This document shows, in pieces, positions 31,982 to 45,400 of a stretch of 64,000 bases of DNA (its first letter is position 1; each line of letters starts with the position of its first letter). The position numbers were made by a program, and so were the translations under genes. The stretch comes from Osmia lignaria lignaria (Eukaryota > Arthropoda > Insecta > Hymenoptera > Megachilidae): NCBI RefSeq assembly GCF_051020975.1, contig NC_135043.1, positions 5,890,001-5,954,000 of the forward strand, written 5' to 3'. The notes under the pieces were generated by a model. It searched no databases. It was not told the DNA's origin and saw only the letters and a program-made list of their open reading frames with translations.

Positions 31982-34900
31982 TCTTCTGAAACTCTTGAAA
32001 AGATTCAGCAATCCTTCTCTCCAAATTAAATATGAAAATAAATAAAAATATTAAAAAATTTGTAAAAATAGTTCTCAAACGTCTCATTAAGCCCACCCTA
32101 AATTTTACACCGCTCAAACACCCCAATGGTACAAATTAAAGTTGCAAAATAAAATAAAAAGATCAAAGAGGAAAGCAGCCTAGAGGATGAAGTAAACACG
32201 CGTAAGAATCTGCCTGCTTCGCAACACGTATCCGTCTCGGAGCAAGGTTCTTCCGGATAGAGGATAGAAGGGAAGTCTGGCAGAGAGTCGCAAGACCGGA
32301 AACGAGGCGAAGAAATAGAAGAAGTACGGTGCGGGGTGGCCGGAGGTGCAGGTTTAACATCGACCGGGTTTCAGTTCCCGCGAAGGCAATTGAAAGATAA
32401 AGTTTACTCGAGGCCTCCCCGTGGAAATCTTTAGGCGGAAAGTTTCGTCGAGTTACGCGCACGCATACACTTTTCCCGCTGGTACAGCGGAGCGAGCGAG
32501 AGAGATCACGCGCTGGTTACAATGGTCTGGAAGTGTGTTTAACTCGGGCAACTCGGTGGAAAACGTTGGAATTCCAATTCCCCGGTAGTGATGTCGATTC
32601 TACGCGGTCTCTAGTCCGCGGGAAAAATACATTCGACGCGACACGCGGAACCAGGGAATCACGTTTGATTGAATTAGATTTCGATTCGGATTTATCCCGA
32701 CAGCGCGTGAAACGAGCCACCGACGGGGATAATGGGGTTGCAGCCTGGTCGACGATGAATTAAATCGCGTTCAGGTATGGGGATGATGGGTTTGCTTTCT
32801 GAATTGTGAGACACCTTCTCTTTTAGGCGTATCCATCAGAGGATGGTTGAATATTTTATCGAGTTTAGCTCCTGGTGATAAATAGTGAAAAATGTTATCG
32901 AGAGGAGGAAGACTTTCAAAGTTCCTCAAAACTTTCGAACAGAAGATTTTGGTCCCGAAACAGTCACAAAGTGTCATGGTACTTTATCATGCTTTTCTAT
33001 CATCCTTGCTTCAAATATTCTTATTATAGAGTAGCACATTAAGGATAGATCTAAGGGAAGCCATAGCCCCGAGCTCCAGAAATCTTAATACGGTCCTTTA
33101 AATTTTTAACTATTATAGTATGATAGTTTCTGTGAGATAGAAATTCAATGAACAAGAGTGAAAAGTTCAGTTACGTATTTAAATTGTCCAATTTGAATGT
33201 TGGTAACCCAATTTACACATAGTTTAGCGTAAACTCTTAACAGTTTTATGTCATCCGAGTGTAAAAAGTTTCCGGAATTGCGTACCTCGGAAATTCGTTG
33301 TTTCTGCTTCGTTTTTATCTGCTGAATTTCGGACAGTTTCAGTGAAACAAGTTTTTACCGGCAGAAAAGCAGGGACGTGCACCTGTTAATGTCAGAACTA
33401 GTTCTTATCACCGGAAAAGTTCCTATTCGTTCCTTCCTTCTCTCTCCCTCTGGCTCTATTTTGAGAAAACTTCAAAACGGGAGTGCTAGCATACGATGTT
33501 TGTCGACACTTTGGCCGGAAAACTAGTTTCGGAAGCGGACAATACTGCCAATTACTCATCGGTAAGAACTCGAACTAACTCAATATTTTACACTCTTGGT
33601 TAGCTCTAAAATTTTCAAATATATCTAAAATAATAACAAAAATTTAGGATTTGAAGTTAATATCCTAAATGGTGTAATTATATCTTTCGAATGGATTGTC
33701 ACAAACCCCCTGGATCCATTAATTTCTTACATTGGGTTGAATATAGCGAACGTTAAACAATCTCGTAACAGGGTCGGAAACGAGCGTTATATAACCACAT
33801 ACCATCGTTAAGATACGTGCCATTCTTGATAGAAACGCCCCAGGGTTATGAAATGTTTTCCCTTAACATTTTCACCAAAGAATCTTCACCATTCGATGCC
33901 AGCTTCACTCATCTCTTAATTAAAATGCGGTTCACCTGTGAGCTTTGGAATTTCTTGGATAATGTTTCGTGCTTGTACTGAACGATATTGTTGGAGGGTG
34001 AACTTTTTTCCTGTAAACAATGGTTGCGAGATAGAATTATCTACAAGTTGAACTTCATATGAATTCCAGAAACATAAGAAGAGATCCTTGATTTAATCTC
34101 AGAACAATGTTCCATTTTGCTATCTTAAGTAGGTACATATTATTGCACAGTAGAGATATTATTATTCAGAATTGTTCTCTTTTATGCATCTCTCAGTTAT
34201 TTGACTAAAATGACTCTGATACAGGGCTTTTAGTCCTCCTCTTAATTCGCCTCTCTGCTTTCGTGATAAAGATTCTTATTTTCTATAATATTTTTTCTAC
34301 CCATTTTCAATTTTTCAACTTGTTTATTCATCGTTTAAATATTTCAAAGATGTCTAAACATCCTTTCCACGTTACAACGTAACATTTGTTGCCGGAGTAA
34401 AGGACTTTAGCCAGTTCCATTTCGTCCAAAAAGAAGGCTGACAACCTAATATGCCACTGTCACCAGCCCCGTCACGCTCATAATTTGACTGTTTACTTGG
34501 AGCCTCATACATGTGTTTGCATAATAATGCGGCATCACGGATTTCCACGACGAAAGTCGGTTCGCGATGAATAAATCCTACCAGGAGCCGTATATCAGCC
34601 TGCCTCTCTCCATTTCCCTGGTAATTTATGAAATTTCGGGCTAAGCAAATGGAAAATACACGTAGAGGAAAGCTTTTGCGTTGCTCGTTAAATGTATACT
34701 CGTCTTCTTATTTACACGATGAAAATTATTTTTTAAAAGCCTCTATAACTTATCATATGGATACATAAAATTGATACATAGAAAAGTTATTACAAGGTAT
34801 CATTTTCTTGAGGCTAGACATTTTTTCAAGCAAAGCTAAGAAACGTCAAACACTCGTCGAACATTTGCATTCGCAAAAAGGATGTATAAGTCTATGGATG

Positions 34901-36900
34901 TATAAATCTAGGCTAGGAATAGCATAGATTATAGATCTAGTTGGCAACCAGCTATCAAAGTGTCCACGAGGCTTTCTTCAACTCTCAAGCAGGTAATGGA
35001 ATCGACGTCTACATGGATCTTCGAGACACGCGAACACGGAATAATTTAAAGGCTACCTTACCCATTATAATGCACCACGTTATGCACCGCGTATCCGTTG
35101 TAAATTGAATAGCACGGTAACACACGACGTTGATTATCCGGGCAAACTAAGGGAGCCGGCCCGATAAATGGATAATAGTGCATCCGGTATCAAGTAGTAT
35201 CTCTGTATCGAGCGTAGGAATTTCTATTTACATATCTGGTCAGTCGATCTTCAGGGAATCAATGTCTAGATAATCGGAAGTGGGGACAAGCATCGTTTCC
35301 AGTACATCTACGGTGTCTCTGGGAGGTTGGATGGGTCTTCATTTTTGGAACGATTAGAGATACCAATGGAAATAGAGAAAATAAAATTGAACATTTTTTT
35401 TTCGTTATTCTGATCTGTATTATGGATTTAGTAAACCCTTTCGTTATGATTGATGGCTTGATTTATGTCAGAGGGTTGATGTGAAATATGGGAAATCGTG
35501 ACAAAAGTTTTGCAGAGTAGCATCTATGGTATATCAATTTAAAGATCAAGATTCGATGAAAATAATTGTACAATTATTTCAATTCTTAAACAAGATCATA
35601 TTTTAAAAAATTAAATATAAAATTGCAGTAATTATAAATTCGAATGACGGACTATGGAGAGAGGTTCAATTGTAATTCAACATTCTATTTCTTATTACTT
35701 TCATTTTTTAAATTTTATATTGGTCCATTGAAAAAAGATTCTTCTACGGTTGAAAAAAATCATTCGCGAGCCCGAAGTCACGTTTCCATTTCTTATCATC
35801 CCGCAGCGAAAGGGTAGTAGAAACCGCAATACCACCAGTCACGTATCGATCGATATTTTAATATCGTCCCAGTTGTTGTGGCATTCGTCGTCGAATCCAC
35901 GAGCACGAAACAAAGCGTGACAGATTCGAGAGGCGAACGGTACGTGACTGTGGGGCCGTAGGAAAAAAGAAAAGCAGCCCGTTGCCAAACGAAACCAGTT
36001 GAGCAGCTTTATCGCGGCCTCATCGATCTTGATATCGCGCCAACGATCATCGTGCCGACGGGGAAAAAGTGTGATACGTGAACGTGGAAAAATAGACGCT
36101 TAGAGGAACGGACAGCTAGATTTTTTTTCAATTAGTCGGCTGATTAAGTCGCGCCTCCATTGGACGGATAGACTGATGATTCTTGCCGTGACGAGGCTCT
36201 TTATCTATTTTGCAAAGAAGGGAAAAATTTCTGTATCATTTCCTGTGAAATCTCAGGACTGTAAGAGAAAAAGAGAAACCTTCGTGCAACACACATTATC
36301 AATTTAATCTCTGCAACCCCTGTGTTCGAATTAGCATTCCAACCAAATTTCACCTAGAATTTCATCGTATCATCCATATTCTGGAAAGCAGCTCGTCGCG
36401 ATACAAATTTCTAACTCGTCCTCGTGCAAACTGGAACAATTTAACCCGTTTCGTCGTCCGTGGGACGAGTAACACGTTGATGGATGTCGCCTGCTCGCAA
36501 ATTGAACGACAAAAGAATTAGCGAGCGATGCATCCGCGTGGGGGCGTAATTATTTCGCGAGGAAAGACAGTCACAGCCAGTGGCACGGCCAATTCTCAGC
36601 TGCATTAATAATTCGTCGTGAATTAAGATCAGGTCCCAGCAGACTCGTGAATTCTTCGTCCTACTCTCTCTGTCTTCGCAACCACCATCTGGCACACCGG
36701 AGGGAAAAGGGTTTGTTCGAGATGCCAGGTATCGTGGTGACACTGTAACCCATTTGTCTGGGGGACTCGGGGCTGGGCTGTGTTGGTCGCGATACTCGAA
36801 ACAACTCGTTACACTTGAAATCAATTAACGCAAAGTGCTGGTAAGTGGGTGAAAGGTCTTACCGTTACTGAAACGAGGGCGGTTTTCGAAATGACACGAA
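31982..36900. other. Intronic block with two CpG-rich islands, no gene seen
   Basis: CpG-rich islands lie at about 32200-32760 (with a GAGCGAGCGAGAGAG run at 32491-32505) and 35760-36120. A third GC-richer stretch at 36440-36840 ends near a GTAAGTG donor-like site at 36841. None contains a recognisable protein. The remainder (33000-35700) is AT-rich. One member of the GGACCATGGAGAG family is at 35646-35680. Confidence 0.4.
35646..35680 (+). repeat. GGACCATGGAGAG family, copy 2 (diverged)
   Basis: Reads GACGGACTATGGAGAGAGGT then TCAATTGTAATTCAA. The core GGAGAGAG and the following AATT-rich tail align with the other copies, with more substitutions. Confidence 0.55.
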
Positions 36901-36907
36901 AGTATCT

Positions 36908-36925
36908 CTTCTTCTTCTTCTTCTT
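36908..36925 (+). repeat. CTT microsatellite
   Basis: Six uninterrupted CTT units. The same motif as the longer run at 10223-10246. Confidence 0.85.
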
Positions 36926-37061
36926 TGTCCGATTAATTATTCTATTTTAACACGTTCGTCGACACCTGAAGTTTCATCAAAATTCCAATCAATTTCTAAT
37001 TTTTAGAAATGGGAAAGTTAATTAAACGAGGATCGCAAATAATTAAGGGTGTGTAGATGCT

Positions 37062-37097
37062 CGAAAATTCGTGTATATTCGGGTATCCGAATTTTCG
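37062..37097. repeat. 10-bp inverted repeat with a competing inner hairpin
   Basis: CGAAAATTCG at 37062-37071 is exactly complementary to CGAATTTTCG at 37088-37097. Within the loop, ATTCGG (37078-37083) can instead pair with CCGAAT (37087-37092), which overlaps the right arm. The two pairings exclude each other. Confidence 0.75.
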
Positions 37098-38086
37098 TCT
37101 CCAAGTTCCCTATATCACATCTTCAATCGATCCTCTTGGATCTCTTCAATTAATTCCTCACTTGCCTCAACAATTCCCACTAATCCTGGTAAACTTTCAT
37201 GTATAAACTATTTACAACAATCCTTCGCCCTTCATTACCCCCGCCAGGGAAAGCAACATTCTTGTCCACGAATCTTGAACGTTTCAACGTTCATTCGAGA
37301 GACGTCACGTCTTCTCGTTTAGGGAATATCGTCGGTTACACGGCGACGTTTCACACCCCCGTTTACGTAACACACCCCCGTCACTGTAGCAGCCTCGTTT
37401 CGCTAGCCGTGCTTAATCTATTTACGCTCGTAACACGACCGACGCGTAAAAAGCAGGAATATTGTGGCTGTGCAATATTTAACGCGGCTCGCTCGAGCAA
37501 GACGCTTCGAGCAATTATGTCGTTGTCGACGAGGATGAATTATCTCGGTTTCGGGACGCTCGTTACAATTGCTGTCAGCCAGCCTCTTCTAAGACGCAGC
37601 CGTGATTAATATTTTATTTCCACTCTGTGGATATTTTCTATAGAACCTAAAAATTTTTAATAAATTATTCGAAATTTAAAAGGTGTTCAGTAAATATTTC
37701 TAGGGAAATGGAATTCGTCATAAATGAATCGATATTAGGGGATCGGAATTATTACGAATGCAAAGGGTGGATAATGAGATAGAAGCTTGTTAGGCGCGTG
37801 GTCGAACATTCTGATGGAGCTTTAATTCTGAATACCACGATATCGGCCGCGTGTTTTCGAAGCCTAAACGTTGCATGGAATTACCGTGGAATGTGATGGT
37901 TCCCGGAATGCGACCTCATTACCGTATTAACGTAATTAGATATCTATTACAGATCGCAGGGATCGCAGTGCACGCATCGTCTTCGTGTTGATAATTGAGA
38001 CGCGACAACCTCTCGGGATACCGTGTTTCCTTCTGCATAAGAGAGGCTGCTTCTTGACGTAATTAACCTCGCGTGTTTCCTACATA

Positions 38087-38107
38087 CAATAGACTCACGT
38101 TATATTG
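38087..38107 (+). mobile_element. Solitary end of the CAGTAGACT MITE family
   Basis: CAATAGACTCACGTTATATT differs from the family consensus at two positions and is preceded by TA (38085-38086). No right terminus was found downstream. It is a truncated copy. Confidence 0.5.
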
Positions 38108-38329
38108 TCGCCGATTGTAAACTATGTCAATCTTTCAAATTTTCATTTAAAAGAAGCAGGCGGGGGAGATAGAGGGTAGATTCTATTTCTTAATTTAAAT
38201 TTTCCACTTTCTACCTTGCAAAATTAATATAGTATTCGTTTTTATTAAATTTTTAATCCTAATCATTGATGACCCTCGTACTATTCATTGTATTAATATA
38301 AGCATGATATCCAGCATCATGGATGGTTG

Positions 38330-38640
38330 GTTGCTGTGCATTAAAATTCAGCAGCACGCTTACGGAATTGTTGTACCGTGTAATAATTATCTAACGGCGA
38401 GTTTTTTCAAGGAACCACCGCCGGGGAGTGGTTTACGAGATAATTTCATTAAGTGAGCGGCTGTACACGCGACTGCTCTGTTCGTTCGGCTGGCCTCCAA
38501 GTTGATTTTCGACGGTGTTTAATAATTGCATAAGCTGCACCCTCGGAATTATATCCAGTAATTAGTGTATCGTTATAACGATAGCGTAATGCTGCATTAC
38601 AGCGCGAGTAAATGCGTTAATGCTGTAGGCCATGGGTAAT
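38330..38640. promoter_or_regulatory. Candidate intronic enhancer
   Basis: The stretch contains several TAAT/ATTA cores (38381-38386, 38519-38524, 38560-38565 and others), a palindromic CGTTATAACG at 38571-38580, and GC-richer unique sequence between them, without simple repeats. This resembles conserved non-coding DNA in insect developmental genes. There is no alignment to prove conservation. Confidence 0.2.
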
Positions 38641-40415
38641 TCGAACCAAGCCGAATTTGACATTCGTTGGTTTCGTTCAATTCATTCATGCATCGATGAT
38701 TTATTATTATCAAAGTCATTTTATTTTTGGGATCAGTGAAGTTTTTTCAAAATAGATTAAAACCTTTTAAAATTTGTGAAAATAATTTTTGATAAATTGA
38801 AAGCTTTTGTTTAAAAGCAATTATTTTTCCCTGCACACAGATCCATTTAAAATACGTATTCCTTAATTGTCGAGCACTCAGTGGTACGATCAACGATTAA
38901 ACCTCCCTTACGAGATCGAGCCGCGGAATCGCGACATTACGCATTTACAACCAGGTATCGGTATAGTTGTTTCAGAAATGGTTTCGCGGAGGATCGATGC
39001 GTCCGTCATCGGGAATCCATCGCGAAGTCGTTTCAAAATTTCAGTTCAAGTTCTATCGAACTATCGAAATGAAAAATAGAACAGGAAAAAAAGTTCGTAT
39101 TCCGTTCGATTGGAAAAAATTCGACACGCATTAAACCATTTCATGTTTCTTCCCCCCCTTTTTTTTTGCTGTTGTCACCGTTGCTTCACATCGGTTTGAC
39201 GCGTTGCTGGTGACGCGACTAAAACGAAGTCGATACATGTCTCGAATCGACGAGTATCGACAACTTTGGCTTTCTGGTCTCGAAAATTAGACTGACTTCG
39301 ATAGATAGCAGAGATCGAGGATGGAAACTTTCGAAAGTGGCGCTAATTTTTTAAAATAATGTTTTAAAAATATAGAAAAGAAAATAATAATGCTAGTTTT
39401 AGTTACTAAATATCATGAAATTTAGTATATCTATAATTGAGAAATATGGGCAAGAGATAATTAAAATTTTCTCGCGTAAAGAGTTGCTCATAAGTGGTGG
39501 TCCGCCACAGACCTATATACAGGGTATTAAAAAACAGATAAATTATTTCTTTGTTTGTTTGTTTGGTCAATTTTTCAATTTTCAACAACAAAATGTAGCT
39601 AAACTACTGATCTCATCGAAAAATGCTACAGAACTTTTTACTTCACTATTTTTTAACAGCCTGTATATGAGGCCTCCCCTTGCATTATACCATTCTCCCT
39701 GTAACTGTCTGAGGGGAAGGACGAAGAGTCGGGGCATCGCTTCAATTTTTTCCGGGAAAGATTACTTTGATCGCGAGTGAACATTCTAAAATTGAGATCT
39801 CTACAAACGATTGGCGAAACGCGTTAACAAGCCATTAGAAGAGTGCACGCCTTATGTAAACGCGCAAGTTCCATAACAGCCAAGCAACTTGCACCACCTT
39901 GACCCTCAATTCACCCATCGATTCTCGTTAATTCTATGTTTAAACGGGTAAATTGAATCGTACAGAGAGCTTCAACACTGATAGAAACAAAAGACTTATC
40001 GTTAATCGTAGAGCTCGGGATACTTTAAAAAAAAGCCATGCTCTTTCGTGTTTGTTTCATACAGAGAGAATGTTTGGAAATTTGACGGTTGAATGGAGGA
40101 TCGGAGATATTCCCCTTTCTAAATGCAACGACACTCGAGTTATTCGGTGATGGTTGTTTGCGTTTCGTTGATGGAAAAAGCGTGGAAATATGATCCAACG
40201 TGAACGAACACTAACAAGATGTTCGAATTGTGATTTTATAGCTTGTTTTCAGAGATATCGGGATCGAACGGACGATATTCGCGATATTGCGATCCATGCA
40301 TGAATTTGTATTTTGAAAAATATATAATTTTTAATATCGAAGCTGACTATTAGGCCCCCTTTAGATTTTTTAATTATTTTCATAGATGTTTTCCAAGGGT
40401 CCATGGGCGTAACTA

Positions 40416-40490
40416 AGAATCTTGGAATTTTAGAATTTTAGAATTTTAAAATTGTAAGGGGACCAGTCTACGTTTTTCTGGGTAGGTCCA
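40416..40490 (+). repeat. AATTTTAGA array with GTAAGGGGACC tail
   Basis: Three near-exact AATTTTAGA units (40426-40446) followed at 40454 by GTAAGGGGACCAGTC and then TTTTTCTGGGTAGGTCC. The tail recurs as GTAAGGGGATCAA after the array at 51043-51206, which suggests a composite repeat and not plain AT-rich sequence. Confidence 0.65.
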
Positions 40491-42142
40491 GTTTCACCCT
40501 GGCTAATACAAGTTCTATTATCTAATTTAACTCTCATTTTACCAAATTGACAAGTGTAAACTAATTCGCTTCCCAATATTTAAAAATTTGACTATCAAAT
40601 AATTGTGACCTGTGGTCAATTTAGAACCTGACACGTTCTGTATCTATGTTATATTTCTAAGCTATGGCTGGTTGAAGGTTAACAAATTTCCAGGTCCATA
40701 GTGCTTTCGAAAACAAGAGAAACACCTGCGATGTTTGATTATTCCTCGTCGAAATGGAGCTCGCGAGCTAGGCTTTTCAGCGTGGACATGTCTGATCACG
40801 AACTGGTTTCTGTGTCCCGAATAACCCCCGGGGAATATCGTTCCCATTACGTTCCTAGTTCCCGAATCGTGCACCTGACGTTCCCGCGTATTTCCACGAT
40901 TTATCGGTCGGTACTTTTGGCTATTTCGGAAATGGTCGTTTAAAAAAGTCGTTAAAAAAAAAAAAGAATAAAAACATAAAGCATCGAAAGGGAAAAATAC
41001 AACGAATTATCTCTCTTGAGGATAGATACTAGTACCTAAACAACGCCGTTTCTCTTGTCTTCTTTTTTTGGAGGGTAATTAACTTTATTTTCTCTGACAA
41101 GAGAAAATTGTTTACTATTACACCGGGAAATAAAAATTTTATTCATTTTATACTTCACCCACTCCTTGTTCAAAATAGAACATTCTTTTTGACTGCTTTT
41201 TTGATTTTTTTCCTAAATTTTATTCAATTCATAAATGATCTTCACACGAGTATCAGAGGAAGATAAAAGAATCCGGAAATCGAAGCTCGTTTGATCGTTT
41301 TATAATTGCTCTACGGTTTAGATGGAGCAAGATAATTTAATGATTCATTTTCCGTTCCAATTGTCAGCCTTTCGACCCTTGCTCGCGCTGATTTCTTGAT
41401 CACCTGTACCTGATAACCCTCCGGAATCTAATTTTAGATATTTTCTTCTATCAACCGTGCTAAATTACGCGGCAAAGAGACGACTCGCGGACAGGAAAGT
41501 CTGCTACTTGCAAATTCTGCTTCATCGTTGGTATTACTCGAGGTTTCATCAGTCTCTAATAAGACTGAATATCCTCCACGACTACCTCTTTTGGCAAATT
41601 TCAGCATTAAAAGTTGTTGAATTAAATTTACTTGAAGTTTAACATTTAAATTATTTATCGAGCATGTCACGAGAATCCAGGTACTTATATTTCAATTTCC
41701 ATGCAACTTTCCACTTAGACCACGTGTATTTCATATTTCTGTTTCTATTTAAAGCACGATTTAATATTGTTTTTCTAAAAATAAAATATTTTCTCGATGA
41801 TACAAGACCGCGTCGAACATTCGTCGATACAAGGATGAGCTTGGGAAAACGAAAAGCAAAGAGGAAGCTTTTCCACGAAATTTCATCGACGTTCCCTTTT
41901 TTTTTCCCGTAACGAAACTTTCGAGAAGGCGATGACTCGTTGCAGCGCGGCAACGGGGACGTCGATCTCTCTCCGGAAATCCGGAAGAAATCTCGAAAGA
42001 GAGGCTAGCTCCTAAACTTTGGATCAGGTGCTTCCATTCCCTGGCTCGTTCGTGAAACTTTCCTTCGACCACTTCTACCGATTATTTTAATGAAAATCTG
42101 CCACACGAATTTCCCTCTTAAAATCTTTCGAATTTTAAATAA

Positions 42143-42494
42143 ATGAAATACTCGAGCGATAACGAGTATCGCGTTATGGTATCAAAATTGATCGATAAAT
42201 TGACGTTTCGAAAAAAGTGCGTTACCGACAAAAAAGTAGATACGCCGGGATGGAAAAGCGAGGTTCGCCGTGTCCGATCTAGCGATGAAGTCAAAACGAC
42301 AGACAAAGATGCAAAAGAAAAAAGAATGGGCAACCGTTCGAAGTTCAGGGTGTTCGGTCGTTTTTCGTTTCTTCGAAACGAGCTTTCCCATTGCTGTGCC
42401 TGAAAACGTTGATTTACGAGGATAACGAGCAGATATATACGTGAACGGTTTTAGTACTCGATTCGATTTACGGCGATAATGATGTACGACTAAG
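42143..42494 (+). other. Possible alternative exon with 86-residue open frame, speculative
   Basis: An ATG-started frame (42143-42403) encodes a highly charged peptide (for example KLIDKLTFRKKC and DEVKTTDKDAKEKRMGN), unlike the serine/leucine-rich frames elsewhere. Ninety bases after its stop is AAG|GTAAGTC, a strong donor at 42495. It could be an alternative first exon with an upstream frame, or chance. No acceptor, promoter or protein family was recognised, and - strand frames overlap it. Confidence 0.15.
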
Positions 42495-45400
42495 GTAAGT
42501 CAGAATCAGAGGTTCGCGAAAGAATTTCACCGACTTCTTATTCCTTTGTATCGTTCGAATTAATTAATCTTCTTAATATCTAAATCGAAATCAATTGGAA
42601 ATTTTTAATACAAAATCTTTCTATTTTCACATCATATATTCAGTGAAAAACGAATCAGTATACGTTTACTATTTCGTTCGGCTTGTGAAACATTTACACG
42701 CAAGCTGAATTCTCTTCTCGTAATTTCACGGAGCTCTGAATTCAATGCATAATGAAACACAACGAAATTCTGTATCATTGGACGCTATTTTTTGATGCGT
42801 TAAATCTCTGAAAAGAAGAAAAAAAACATACGCATAGGGAAAGATACTTTTTTCGATTCGAGCGGTTCGCTATCGACGAGATTCAACGCAGAGGATATTC
42901 ACTATGCTCAACGATCGAACGTGCACGGCTTTTATTTAACGCTCAAGCAAACTTTAATTAATCGTTAATTAATCTGCTCGCTAACTAATCCTCCTAACTG
43001 TGGCGATAACCGTGTCGGATCATAAATAAATTGCATCGAGGATATGTACCTACAGTTCTTTCCAACCTCGTTTTAACTCTCGTGTAGGCGACCGGATATC
43101 CGGCTACCAATTTCTATATTTCTCTTGATCCTAAAAAATGTGCATCAACCAACAATTTTTTTCATACCTTTTTTCTGCAACAATTTTTCTGTTTCGACGA
43201 TCGTTTGAAATTGATTCGTGGACACATTGGGCGCGAGTCTGTTAACTCGATCGCATTTAACGCGAACAAAAGGGAAACGCGGAGTGTAAGAGACACACAG
43301 AAAGTAGCAATGGAGGTCGGTGACGATGGCAATCGGCGATTTACGAGGAGTTGTTAGCGGCTGGTGTACGTGCAGCTGTGCAGCCTCTGTATCCCGCGAG
43401 CTTCTGCAGTTTCTCTTGATTGTTTACAATTAATTTGACCCGACAGGCTCGTAGTTGCTTCGCCATCTTCCGCTATTCTACCTCTTCTTCTTACTCTGTT
43501 TCTCGCTTTAAGCGATGCTTTGTCTTTTCCCTGAAACAGCGAACTTTCTTTTTATTTTCCCCCTTATTTTCTGCTTTCGTTAATTCTACCTTTCGTTCAT
43601 TGAGAATTAGTTAACTCCTTTGAATTTTTAACAGAAAATTTGTCTACTTTATTGAAGAATAAAGTATGGATTTATCTTCTGTTTTTAGAACAGTTTCTTG
43701 ATTTTATTTTAAAGAAATCTGGAGTCTTGAAATTATATTTTTCAATTTTTGGAGAATTGATATTTCTACTTTCATGATACCTTTTTTCCACAATTTCAAA
43801 TTTTTAAAATAATTTTTCGTATTGGCTCATCGTTGTTTGCGTAACGATGAATCAATTTTGGAAACTAACTACGATTTTCCATCAGCCGCCTAACCACAGT
43901 GTCACAGCGACCGTAAAATCACAGGAATAATCGCGCTTCTGCAATTTCGCGCTGAATTTGCTCCGCGTATTCTCGTAAGCCGAGACACGCAGCTTTCTCG
44001 TACGTCATGCGAAACGTTATCAGAGGTTTTAGCGAGACTTCCGAGACGTCTGTTCTTTTGCAATAAACGTCTGCCGAGTATCTACTTGTACCTGCAAGGA
44101 GGATTTTCGATTTTTCGTCAGCGAAGGCAAGAGAGCTCGGTTCGATTTTGAACTTTAACAAACGAAAAGCATAAGTAAAAAGACAAATATTTATCATTTA
44201 AAGAACGAAAGAAGGAGAATCACGTCTCTGTCGTTCAATTTCTTTCGATCTTCCATTTTCCTTGAACATCTCGACCCTTCCATTTGGTCCAGAAATGGAT
44301 CTCTGGTTTGTTCATAAACGACTGGAAATCTTCCGGTCCCGTTCCCACTTGTATCCATCCACGCATACATACACGTAAACGCACGCTTTATTCGTAGGAA
44401 GGAAACAAAAATAGGCGAACGATATAGAAGAAGGTTGAAGGTAAAACGCGCTAGGACGTGTGTGTTGACGCGAGAGAGACTACTCTTAAGATCGTCGAGT
44501 ACCTCGGGGAAATTGGTTCCGCGCCTCTACGGGCCGTCTTCTAACTTTTATTCTCTCTCTGGGACCGAGGACAAGAAAATAGCGCAAACTGAGAGCCCTC
44601 AGTCTTTTCTTATCTCGGTACATTCGCTTCTCCATCCTCTTCTTTCCTACGTCTTCTGCGCCACTTTTATTCGCTGTCTTTTCCGATGTCGACCATCGGC
44701 CTGTTTCAACCCTCTCGTTTTCGCGATGCTTCGCTCCTCGACCTTTTACCTTCTCATCCACGGATTTCGCGTAAATCCATGAATGGTTAGGGTGTCATGG
44801 ATATACCATTCTATTCGATGATATTTTCATGGAATCGATCGATAACGACGGATAACGAGCGCAGTAAATATAGTAATGTAGAGCGCGGACCGTGAAGAGA
44901 GGCCATAACTTCGCTGTTCAAAGGTTAATTACCGAATATTAAATATTGAATGTGAGTATTAGAAAGGTTGATATCTTGTCTGTACTACTAGATTTAACAA
45001 AATCTTCATCGATTTCTGGTTCCCGATTGCCGGCGGAAACGCGATGCACCGTCCCCTGTCCTTTCCATCGACTCTTTTTCTTCTTAGTTGCTCTCGTTTG
45101 CTGAGCTCTTCTTTTAAATCGTGCTCCTTCTTGTTTCTGTACTTGTTCGTGGCTACTTTTTGGCCCTCGATTGAGGAAACTCCCCCTCTGGTAATCTTTA
45201 CTCTATTGTCGTCATTGTGTTCGCTTGCTTTCGGGTAATTCGAAGGTGGAGGTAAATTGAATTGTTCAAGGAGGAGATTTTCTTGGCTTTGTATCTATGT
45301 TATGACTATATACACAGACTTGGGCGGTTCTCTTTAGAATTTATTTTTCTAAGAATTTCTTTCCGAAAAGATGAGCTTAGTATTTAATATTATCCTGTCA

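Larger units (their letters stand above)
36926..42120. other. Intronic block, candidate regulatory patches, no gene seen
   Basis: A CpG-richer patch at 37290-37600 carries frames with no recognisable product. Between about 38330 and 38640 there is a dense mix of homeodomain-like ATTA sites with non-repetitive GC-richer sequence, of the sort often conserved in insect introns. AT-rich sequence dominates elsewhere. One MITE end (38087-38107), an inverted repeat (37062-37097) and one AATTTTAGA array (40416-40456) are listed separately. Confidence 0.4.

Noticed and set aside
36441..36849. GC-richer stretch ending near a GTAAGTG donor-like site, with a 127-codon - strand frame
   Set aside because: The frame is on the opposite strand to the donor and starts at TTG. 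No + strand coding frame or acceptor accompanies the donor.
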